Below are positions 13,548-22,737 of a DNA stretch of 64,000 nucleotides, piece after piece (position 1 is the stretch's first letter; the number at the start of each line of letters is the position of its first letter). The notes beneath the pieces were generated by a model. The model was given only the letters and a program-made list of their open reading frames with translations, was not told where the DNA came from and made no database searches. The stretch comes from Thermothelomyces thermophilus ATCC 42464 (lineage: Eukaryota; Ascomycota; Sordariomycetes; Sordariales; Chaetomiaceae). The DNA lies in assembly GCF_000226095.1 (NCBI RefSeq), contig NC_016473.1:1-64000 (forward strand). The letters are read 5' to 3'. The translations under genes were made by a program, and so were the position numbers.

Positions 13548-16500
13548 ATTAGGGTTACTATAGTATAAAGACTACGACCTAGACATTAGCTAGAAGAATA
13601 GTAGCTACCTATAACCCCGAATGGAGTTATATTTAACTAGCGAGATAGGGAGCATGCAAGGATCGCGAGTAGATAATGCTTAAGGAAAGGCATATCCTAC
13701 GGATCTACCGCAAGAGACAGATAGTGGCAGGCAGACTACTATAGACTCTAGAAGAGGCGGTACAACGATATCGATATCACGACAGGAGGAACGAGCTAAA
13801 TCGCCAATAGCTGTTCTCTCTATTAACGAATGTAGAGCACTATAATAGGAGTAGTAGGTTGAGATAGGAGAAATCGCCAGCATCGCTATAGACGGAACCA
13901 AGTTTGTATATTACTAGAAAACCGAGAGACGAGATAAGACTAGGGAAGTACCGAAGGAATATAAAGGACACCTAGCATTCGAACCGAAACATCTAGAAGG
14001 ACTACTAGAATATGGCCCATAGGATTACGAGATCAAGCTTAAGGAAGGAGCATGACTAAAGTTCTTTAAGATTTACTATATAAGCTAGATATAGAACGAA
14101 GAACTTAAGTGATATTTAGAGAACCTTCGAAGAGGATATATCTGCCTATCGATATTACTAGCAGGCTACCTAATCCTATTTGTGCCTAAGAAAGATAGAA
14201 AGCTACGGTTATATATTGACTATTAGCAACTTAACAAACAGACCGTGAAAAACTAATACCTGTTACTACTAATCTTACGGCTCTAAGATTAGTTAGTAGG
14301 AGCCTAATATTTTACACGTCTTGACTTGCTATTAGCCTATAACTATATATAGATCAAAGAAGGCAACAAGTGGAAAACGGCCTTTAGGATACCCTATAGC
14401 CACTATAAGTACCTTGTCATGCCATTCGGACTTACAAACGCGTTAGTAACGTTCTAAGCCCTGATTAATCAAGCTATCCTACCCTTTCTCGACAAATTTA
14501 TAGTATATTATCTCGATAATATACTTATCTTCTCTAAGACGATAGACAAATACTAGAAGTACGTAAAAGTAGTACTAGACATACTATATACATACAAGCT
14601 ATTAGTCAACAAGGAAAAGAGCGAATTCTATATTAGGAAGACAGTCTTTTTAGGATACAAGATATCCCTAGGACAAATCCAAATAGAACCTTTAAAGGTT
14701 AAAGCCATTAAGAATTAGCTATAACTAACGTTAGTTACAGAAGTACGAAGCTTTATTAGATTTGCAAACTTCTACCAGATGTTTATTAGGAACTTTAGAG
14801 CGATCGTATAACCTTTATACAAACTTACTAAGAAGAATGCTAAATTCTAATAGGAAGAACAATATAAGCAAGTATTTACGTAGATTCGTAACGCCATTAC
14901 CAAAGATCTAGTACTAGTACTACCAGACCCTAAGAAGCCATTTGAGGTAGAAACGGACGCTTTAGACTATGCCATCAGAGGATAATTAGGATAACGAGAT
15001 AGATAAGGAAAGCTATATCCTATAGCCTTCTTTTCAAAGAAGCTCGATAGACCATGTCTTAATTACCTAATCTACGATAAGGAACTACTTGCGATTGTTA
15101 AAGCTTTCAAGGAATAGCAACTATACCTTAGTAGTACGATTAAACTAGTACAAGTATATATAGATCATAAGAATTTATAGTACTTTACGATAACAAAGGA
15201 GCTTAACAGACGACAAATACGATAGGCAGAATTCCTTATAGAATTTAACTTTGAGATCTGTTACAAGAAGGGCAAAGAGAACGTATAAGTAGACATCTTA
15301 AGTCGACGAATAGATTATATAGAAGGACGAACGGAAACAATACCACCATTGTTCAAGGAACGTACAGACGGAACGCTACATCACGAAACGTAGATACCTG
15401 TAGAAGATGATCTACTTGACTCGTTCCTAGAATGCTATACAATCTTTCGAGAAGAAAGGATCAACGAGGTATAGTATTAAGTAGTACCTAGACTAGTAGT
15501 ACCTAACAGAGTAGAAGAAAAAGATAGGAAACTTTAATACCGAGGCAAAGCGTATATCTATAACAAAGATCAATAGCTATAGATGATTCGAGAACTCTAC
15601 GAGTCGAAACTTAGAGGATATAAAGGAGTTACGAAGACTATCGTACAAGTCAAGAAATACTATGACTTTCTATAGTTAATAGTACGAGTTAAGGAAGTTA
15701 TATAGAGCTACGACATCTGTAATCGAAGCAAAACGGCACGATATAAGCTATATAGGCTACTTTAGCCACTGCTAATAGCTAATAAACTATAGAGTTTAGT
15801 TATAATAGACTTCATTACAAAGCTGCCAGAATCTAAGGACACAGCCATAGGAGTAATCTATAATAGTATTCTTACTATAATAGACTACCTAACTAAATAG
15901 GTATACTTCTTTCCCTATAAGGAGTCCTAGATAGCCAAATAACTAGCAGACGTAATCTATTAGCAAGTTATATTAGTATATGCTTAGCCGTAAGAATAGA
16001 TTACCGATAGAGATACCAAGTTCGTGTCAAAGTTTTGGCAAGCGTTAATACAACGATTAGGCATTAATAGCAAGCTATTAACGGCATATTACTTATAGAC
16101 TAATAGACAAACAGAGCGACTAAACCAAGTTATTAAGTAGTACCTCTGCTCTTATGTCAACTACTAGTAAAACGACTAAGTCATGCTATTGCCAATAGTA
16201 TAACTCGCTTACAACACAATGCCAACAGAAACAACCAAAGTCATACCATTCTTCGCGAACTACGGATATAAAGTAGACCTTAGGCAAGGACTAGAGGTTA
16301 TAGTGCCGAGAGCAGTAGTCAAAGCGGAACAAATGTATACACTATATGAAAAGCTTAAAAAGGAACTTAAGTTTGTCAAGACCAGAATGAAGAACTACTA
16401 TAATAAATATAGGCTCGAGGGACCTTACCTAGAGAGGGGAGACAAAGTCTACCTGATCGTACAAAACTTATAAACCAAATGACTAAGCACAAAGCTAGAC

Positions 16501-17939
16501 TTTAAGAAGGTTAGACCCTTTATTATTAAAGAATGAATTTCGACATCTAACTACTAACTATCGTTACTATTATCTATACGACTATAGATAGATGTTTTTC
16601 ATATTTCACTTCTCGAACCAGCACCGAAAAACGCTAAGGTTGCTATGTATATCGAAGCAAAAGACGAGGAAGAAGAATAGGACGTCAAAGAAATTCTAGA
16701 TTTATATATTATCGATAGGGAACTATAGTACCTAGTCAAGTGGCTTGATTTCGGACTAGAAGATAACTTATAGGAACTAGTTAAGAATTTAAACTGCCCT
16801 AAGAAACTAGAACAGTTCTATCGGCAAAACCTAGATCGGCTAAAGGCAAATCTAGGACAGAACCGAAAATAGCGCCCTAGTCAATAACGTCGATGCCACC
16901 ATTAAGCTATATAATGGCCCCCGATTCCTGCTATTCTACTACCTCTAATTTGTCTAGATTTGACAAACCCTATATAACTATATCTACCCCCTTCTCTACT
17001 AGGAACTCTCATTATTTATAGACCTAAGTTAGACAGGCTAATGCCTTAGAAGCTTTATATTAATATTCTTATAGCAAGGCTTTGGCCTCTTTCTCTTTAG
17101 CCTTTAAACGACGTTGCTCGCGTATAATACGATTTACTACGTTATAATCAGAGATATACTCTTATAAGGAAACGGGAACTTACAAGAAGAAACTAGAACG
17201 CTAGAACTATTATAAGCATGACCCCGACATATATAAGCCTTATAGCAATAAGATTTTTTAATCATCTTATATACTCGGTTATACTCCGTGTAATAAGAAC
17301 ACGCTATTACTGCAAACCTATAATCGGAAATAAACTAAGCTAAACGCTCACAACAAATAGATGCTAGGGATCTATATACATTAGACAGTATAACTAATAG
17401 CACAAAGGGCAATAAGAGGCTAAGGAGAAAAACACGTACAAGGAATGTAAGGGATGTTAGCGCTATTTAAGACGGCCTAAAGAGGGCTTTCAGGTCGAAA
17501 GCCTCGGAGGGAGGGCATCGTATCACAGAAATATATATACAGATGCCGCCTAAGCCACTGGCACAAATAGGCTAATCAAGTCAAAGGAACAAAAGGACTA
17601 ATCATAGCATAGGAAGCATAGTGATCACTACGCTCACCAGTGATCAGGGTAATCATCGCCATACGATCACTCACGATCACCGTAATCAGGAATAATCACT
17701 AGGATTATATATACATATAGATAGTCACTCGTTATAGTAGACTCTAGGAGTTCGCCAGTGGTAATAATTATAATCATAGTACTTATACCAAGCATTGCTG
17801 ATTACTGTAAGAGACAACTCTAAGTGTTGTTGTGAACCCTTTGGCTTTACCGAATCCCTTAGACGACCTGTACGCCTGTCCTGCTTTACCTACCTCCGTC
17901 TGGACCCTTTTAGAAGAAGTCTGAGTTGGGTTCGTCACA
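13548..17939 (+). mobile_element. Ty3/gypsy chromovirus fossil B, right part
   Basis: Continuation of element B after the insertion of C. It carries the pol region (protease remainder, reverse transcriptase, RNase H, integrase, chromodomain), a 3' region of about 0.6 kb, and the 3' LTR at 17521-17939. It aligns throughout with 23120-27594 of D, except that the post-pol region and the first half of the LTR are clearly more divergent. It is RIP-like with many breaks. Confidence 0.9.
17521..17939 (+). repeat. 3' LTR of element B (about 419 bp)
   Basis: It matches 2852-3270 along its whole length apart from RIP-type transitions. It ends in TTCGTCACA and is followed by CATTT, the target duplication, where element A resumes. 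Confidence 0.9.
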
Positions 17940-19765
17940 CATTTGTATAATATATACTAGAACTAGGGCACTTATATATATGCCTTGTATTATAAGTATA
18001 GTCATATAACGTTGCCTAGAAGGTATTAGAATTCTTTTCTAAATTCTTCCTACTATATATAGACTGTAGGTACTCTAATGCTAAGGTAAGAGTATTTCTT
18101 CTAGTAGTTTTCCTATATACGTTTGTCTTTTCCGTGGTTTATATATATAAACTAGTACTCGGGGTTTTATATGTTGTAGCTAAGTTACTAATCATTAAAA
18201 TGCTTAGTATAGCTATTAGGCCTATCGTACATTATAGGCTATTCCCCTTTAATAGTTTCTATAATACGTTAAAGTTCCCTTATCTCGTCCCTCATCTTAT
18301 CGCTCTACTAGGCAAGTCAAATTAAGCGTCTATCCCGTTCGTATAGTTCTATATTAAGCCAGAAAACTTCATTACGATACCATTCGATTTGTTCCTAGAG
18401 GAATAGAATATTAGGTCTAGGTCTTTCGATTCCTTAGGTATCGGTCGTCTACAATCTATCCTACCTCTATATAACTATGAAACCCTACTGCCTTAGGGCT
18501 AGGAGAATCGAAATTAGTAGTGTATACTCTCCTACCGTGTCCTATTTGGCAAGACCTATCTCTAGGTCTACTATGACTAGTTCGGAGTATAGTGCTTGTT
18601 CGTCTTTACTATCGCCGTCGTATCCGAGACTGTCTATATCGCTGTCCTTGTCTTTGTAGCTTGTAGCCGCTACTTCGATAACATCTTTAGTATTTTCGTT
18701 AATAGCCGTAATTTCCTTTCTAGGGACTATTTTCTACTCTTTCTTCGGGCTTTGACATTCTTACTTATAATGTCCTTTCTTTCTATAGTTATAGTAAGTA
18801 ACATTAGACTTATCTTTAGTTATCTTCTTTTAGTCCTACTTCTATACTATATCTATATCTATAGCTCTAGAATATATCCTATATAAGGTGCTAACGTATA
18901 CTCGTTTTTTCTTATCATTAGCCTTAACTATAGTTCTATTTATTTAACCTTATTTCTACTACTCTTATATATAAAGTTAATTATCGATTCTAATAGCCTA
19001 TATAACATATTTATCTAGGGTCTTAGGCTAGTTATACTTATATAGCTTATCTTTAACCTTTTCCTTTAAGCTATTATAAAATAGTTATATTAATACCTTA
19101 TTATTAAGCTAAGACTTAAGTATATCCTATCTAAACTATATAATATAAGAGGCTATTAACTTAGTCTATTAAAGACTAGCAAGTCTTTCTTATATATAAA
19201 TCTTCTTATCTTTATTACTAAAAACCTTCTAAAGCTCTTCTTTAAAATAGTTATAAGATCAAAAGACTACCTATATAAATATATCTTAGTTATCTTTATC
19301 TTCCTTAATAAGATAGTCATTCTATATAGGCTTAAACTATCTAAATACCTTACCCTCTAGTCTTATAGCTATATAGAGGACTTTAGCTTTATCGTCTAGA
19401 AACTTATTATCATTAAGCTAGAAGTAAGATCAGAGGTTTGTTAGGAATCTTACAAGATCCTCCTTAGTTCCTCTATATTTACTAGGTAGTTCGATCTTAA
19501 TACGGCTCGCTTTAGCGCCTTCGAGTGCCTTGATTTTGGCGTAGGCCTCGTTAACCAGCTTCTACAAGTGCTTTTCGCCGTTTTCGAGTTCCTTAATCCG
19601 AGCTTAAGTAACCTTGTCTCTCTGGTCCAACTCCTGGATCCGCTGCTGGAGTTGACAGAGCTAGGCGAGCAGCTGTTCGGCCGTGACGTTGGTAGCTATG
19701 TCGATGTCGAGGTCGAAATCACCTCTGTTCTGAGCCATGATAAAACAAAGGGAGTGATAGCAACG
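17940..19765 (-). mobile_element. Ty3/gypsy chromovirus fossil A, inner part
   Basis: Continuation of element A beyond the insertion of B. It contains the rest of gag in reverse orientation, with the gag start near 19738, and the short leader. It ends at a rearranged LTR stub (19766-19809). The stretch nearest the gag start (about 19500-19765) is noticeably less decayed than the rest of A. Confidence 0.88.
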
Positions 19766-19809
19766 TGTGACGAACCCTTTTAGAAGAAGTCTGAGTTGGG
19801 TTTGTCACA
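19766..19809. repeat. Fold-back LTR stub joining two LTR ends
   Basis: Forty-four bases that begin as the reverse complement of an LTR 3' end (TGTGACGAACCC) and pass directly into a forward LTR 3' end finishing in GGGTTTGTCACA. The two ends form a near-perfect inverted repeat of 12 bp around a 20-nt loop. A full LTR of about 448 bp would be expected here for element A. The join falls in a shared ACCC, consistent with a microhomology-mediated deletion between oppositely oriented LTRs. The mechanism is inference. Confidence 0.7.
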
Positions 19810-19994
19810 TGCCCTAGCTTATAGGGCCTCGAACTTCTATAAGCCTACTAAGCTAGGGGGTAAGCTAGAAGGCCTTACTAGGGAGCTATTAAGGGCCTAA
19901 TATAGGGCCCTTTAAGTGGTTACTAGGGCCTATAAGGCTACCCCTATCTGGTACCTTAAAATAGAAGCCTAGGTACCGCCCCTTGACCTCTATC
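19810..19994 (+). mobile_element. Tad-like LINE fragment, left part
   Basis: Conceptual plus-strand frames give fragments resembling the RNase H/C-terminal region of fungal Tad1-clade LINE proteins, such as KATPI followed a few residues on by VPPLDLY, in a sequence full of stops. It is interrupted by element D inside the Asp-Leu-Tyr-Leu stretch and continues at 27595. The LINE is 5'-truncated; its left limit coincides with the LTR stub. AT-biased CpA-to-TpA changes suggest RIP. Confidence 0.7.
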
Positions 19995-20443
19995 TGTCAC
20001 GAATAAGCACATGGGCGGCCTGGCAGGCTGCAGCCAGGACGCGGGACATTCCGACAGCCAATCACTTGACGGACCAATCAGAAGATTATCACCGCCAAGA
20101 CTAAGGTCTTCACTGGTGATAATAACATGTCACCGTCGACAACGCAGAATCACGAAGTGAAAGGAGGAGTGGTACTGGTGATAACTATTGAAGAAGGACA
20201 GACAATTATGTATATATAGCTAGCTAGTCACTCGTTATGGTGGACTCTGGGAAGTTCACCAGTGGTAACAATCACAATCACAGTACTCATACCAAGCATT
20301 GCTGATTACTGTGAGAGACAACTCTAAGTGTTGTTGTGAACCCTTTGGCTTCACCGAATCCCTCAGACGACCTGCCTGCTTGTCCTGCTTCACCCACCTC
20401 CGTCTGGACCCTTTCAGAAGAAGTCTGAGTTGGGTTCGTCACA
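19995..20443 (+). repeat. 5' LTR of element D (449 bp)
   Basis: It begins TGTCACGAATAAG and ends GGGTTCGTCACA, giving the usual TG..CA termini. Two CCAAT boxes lie at 20058-20062 and 20074-20078, and a TATATATA box at 20210-20218. I read no difference from the 3' copy. Confidence 0.96.
20058..20271 (+). promoter_or_regulatory. LTR promoter of element D with inferred start at 20261
   Basis: Two CCAAT boxes (20058, 20074) precede a TATA box (20210-20218). The 11 bases at 20261-20271 (AGTGGTAACAA) are exactly complementary to the 11 bases just inside the LTR (20446-20456). In Tf1-type self-priming the 5' end of the RNA anneals to that site, so transcription, and hence R, should begin at about 20261, some 45 bp after the TATA box. 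The motifs are seen directly; the start site is inferred. Confidence 0.65.
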
Positions 20444-20445
20444 CG

Positions 20446-20456
20446 TTGTTACCACT
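20446..20456 (+). promoter_or_regulatory. Self-primer binding site of element D
   Basis: TTGTTACCACT begins two bases after the 5' LTR, where tRNA-primed elements have a site starting TGG. No such tRNA-type site is visible. Instead the 11 bases are the exact complement of AGTGGTAACAA inside the LTR (20261-20271). The 11-base length matches the self-primer of the fission yeast element Tf1. The same complementarity can be read between the 5' LTR and leader of fossil B. Confidence 0.7.
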
Positions 20457-20470
20457 CCCTTTGTTCTGTC

Positions 20471-22732
20471 ATGGTTCAGAACGGAGGAGACCTCGACCTC
20501 GACACCGACATGGATACCAACGTCACGGCCGAACAACTGCTCGCCCAGCTTGGTCAACTCCAGCAGCGGATCCAGGAGTTGGACCAGAGAGACAAGGCTG
20601 CTCAAGCTCGAATCAAGGAACTCGAGAACCGCGAAAAGTACTCGCAGAAGTTGGTCAACGAGGCCTACGCCAAAATCGAGGCACTCGAGGGCGCCAAAGC
20701 GAAGCGCATCAAGATCGAACCACCTGGCAAATACGGAGGAACCAAGGAGGATCTCGCAGGATTCTTGACAAACCTCCGATCCTACTTCCGGCTCAATGAC
20801 GACAAGTTTCCGGACGACAAAGCCAAAGTCCTCTACGCAGCCACGAGACTAGAGGGCAAGGCACTCAGATGGTTCGAGCCTACGTGGAACGACTATCTCA
20901 CCGAGGAAGACGAAGACGACCGAGACGCGTTCACGCAGGCAGTCTTTCGATCCTACGACCGTTTCGAAGAAGAGCTTCGGAAGGTCTTTGGCGACAAAGA
21001 CGAGAAAATCCATGCGCAAGAAAGACTCGCCAATCTCCGACAGACCAAGTCAGCAGCCTCCTACGCCGCACAGTTCAGACAGGACATGCTCAAGTCTCAG
21101 CTTAACGACGAGGCGTTGATGCAATTGTTCTATAACGGCTTGAAGGAAAAGGTCAAGGACGAGCTGTACAAGTACGATCGGCCTGAGACTCTGGACGAAT
21201 ACATCGCGCAGGCCATCAGGATCGATGATCGACTCTACGCACGAGAGCAGCAGAAACGAGGTCGAATGAACGGAACCACGGTTAAGGCCAACGACAAGAA
21301 AAAGCGAGCGTACGTCAGTACCTCGTACGGGACGCACCCCGGAGCCATGGATGTGGATGCAGCGCAGAAGCAGGACCAGAAGAAGACGGCCAAAGACAAG
21401 TCTAATGTTACCTGCTACAACTGCGGAAAGAAAGGGCACTACAAGCGAGAATGCCGAAGCCCGAAGAAAGAATGGAAACCAACCCCTGGAAAGGAAATTG
21501 CGGCCATCGACGAAACCACCAAGGACGTCATCGAAGTAGCGGCCACGAGCTACGAAGACAAGGGCAGTGACACGGACAGTCTCGGACACGACGGCAACGG
21601 TGAAGACGAACAAGCACCGTACTCCGAACTGGTCACTGTGGACCCAGAGACAGGTCTTGCCGAATGGGACATGGCAGGAGAATATGCACCGCCAGTTTCG
21701 ATTCTCCCAGCCTTGAGGCAGTGGGGTCTCACAGTCACGCAGAGGCGGGATGGATCGTGGACAACCGACACCCAAGGAATCGAAAGACCCGGACCCAATG
21801 CTCTATTCCTCCAGGAACGAATCGAATGGTACCGCAACGAAGTTTTCCGACTCAACACGGAACTGCGCGAACGGGATGGGCGCTTGACTCGACTCGCCCA
21901 GCAGAGCGAAGAGATGAAGGACGAAATGAGGGAACTCCGACGTATCGTGGAAGCCATCAAAGGAGAACAGCCTGTGACATATGATGGGCCCGATAGCTAC
22001 GCCGAGTACCTTGACGATCAGCAACTCAGCAACGACGTGCGGAACCCAGAATACCAGTTCATGCGCGCGAACCGCGGAAAAGACGAACGCACGTGGGAAA
22101 GCTACTGGAAGAAACACTCCTATGTCAGCACTGGAGTACCTACGGTCCACGTACAATGGGAAGGATTCGGGAAAGAATTCCAATACCTCCCAGGCGACGC
22201 CATGCGACTGCACCCTCGACACGAGGCACATGCGCAAGTGCCCTGGTTTCAGTGTGTGGCACACGAATGTCGATATCACTTCCGCGACAAATTCGAAAAC
22301 AATCATTGGCCGACCCGACAGGAAAACGGGGACGGAGGCTTACGCCCTGTGGAATGGGTCTACGATGCAGGAAACAGAGCGGCCGAATTGCTCTGGAAGA
22401 TCGAAGCCCGCAATTCAGAAAGCATCACGATAGTTCCAAGACGAGCCTGGCCTAGGCACTGCGGAACCGGACGAGACACATGGGACTCGTGCTGGAGCAA
22501 CGATTGCCTCTATCACGCGGACGAAAAGAAATTGCGAATTCGGGAGCTTCAGACGAAGCTATGGCACGCACGACGGAAAGCAGAACGGACCCAATGGTGG
22601 GAAGCCGCAAGCACTCAATGGCTCACGGAAATGAGCACGATCGACGAAGCCGCTATCAGCCGAACAACCGAAGAGGTCAGCACTGACCTGGGAAACGGGT
22701 CAGGGCCCTTCGAGGGGCCCGGAAACCATTAA
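20471..22732 (+). CDS. gag: Gag-like protein of element D, 753 aa, with long C-terminal extension
   Basis: Structural protein of the chromovirus. The N-terminal ~75 residues are coiled-coil-like (QQRIQELDQRDKAAQARIKE). A retrotransposon-gag domain follows at about 80-230, including an FLTNLRSYF...ALRWFEPTW core. A CCHC zinc knuckle (CYNCGKKGHYKREC) sits at about residues 315-328. Beyond the knuckle lie another ~420 residues, unusually long for gag: an acidic segment, a second coiled coil near 460-500, and two Cys/His clusters (about 595-613 and 663-688) that could bind zinc. The start is the first ATG after the priming site. The end overlaps the pol frame, which lies one base back. No breaks are seen. 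Confidence 0.9.
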   Translation: MVQNGGDLDLDTDMDTNVTAEQLLAQLGQLQQRIQELDQRDKAAQARIKELENREKYSQKLVNEAYAKIEALEGAKAKRIKIEPPGKYGGTKEDLAGFLTNLRSYFRLNDDKFPDDKAKVLYAATRLEGKALRWFEPTWNDYLTEEDEDDRDAFTQAVFRSYDRFEEELRKVFGDKDEKIHAQERLANLRQTKSAASYAAQFRQDMLKSQLNDEALMQLFYNGLKEKVKDELYKYDRPETLDEYIAQAIRIDDRLYAREQQKRGRMNGTTVKANDKKKRAYVSTSYGTHPGAMDVDAAQKQDQKKTAKDKSNVTCYNCGKKGHYKRECRSPKKEWKPTPGKEIAAIDETTKDVIEVAATSYEDKGSDTDSLGHDGNGEDEQAPYSELVTVDPETGLAEWDMAGEYAPPVSILPALRQWGLTVTQRRDGSWTTDTQGIERPGPNALFLQERIEWYRNEVFRLNTELRERDGRLTRLAQQSEEMKDEMRELRRIVEAIKGEQPVTYDGPDSYAEYLDDQQLSNDVRNPEYQFMRANRGKDERTWESYWKKHSYVSTGVPTVHVQWEGFGKEFQYLPGDAMRLHPRHEAHAQVPWFQCVAHECRYHFRDKFENNHWPTRQENGDGGLRPVEWVYDAGNRAAELLWKIEARNSESITIVPRRAWPRHCGTGRDTWDSCWSNDCLYHADEKKLRIRELQTKLWHARRKAERTQWWEAASTQWLTEMSTIDEAAISRTTEEVSTDLGNGSGPFEGPGNH
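22690..22720 (+). promoter_or_regulatory. Programmed -1 frameshift signal between gag and pol
   Basis: GGGAAAC (22690-22696) is a canonical X_XXY_YYZ slippery heptamer and sits in the gag reading phase as G GGA AAC. Six bases downstream a GC-rich hairpin begins: arms GGGCCC at 22703-22708 and GGGCCC at 22715-22720. The pol frame is one base back from gag and is open from this point. Ty3/gypsy elements are known to make Gag-Pol by frameshifting or read-through. Sequence and phase are seen; function is inferred. Confidence 0.7.
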
Positions 22733-22737
22733 CGCCC

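Noticed and set aside
20444-20470. Search for a tRNA primer-binding site after the 5' LTR of D
   Set aside because: No TGG-type start at the expected place; the self-complementary 11-mer is a better explanation.
21050-21960. Minus-strand frames of 136-241 codons inside gag of element D
   Set aside because: Shadows of the gag frame with no domain signature. Unlike the gene at 26357-27018 they show no intron logic or Cys pattern.
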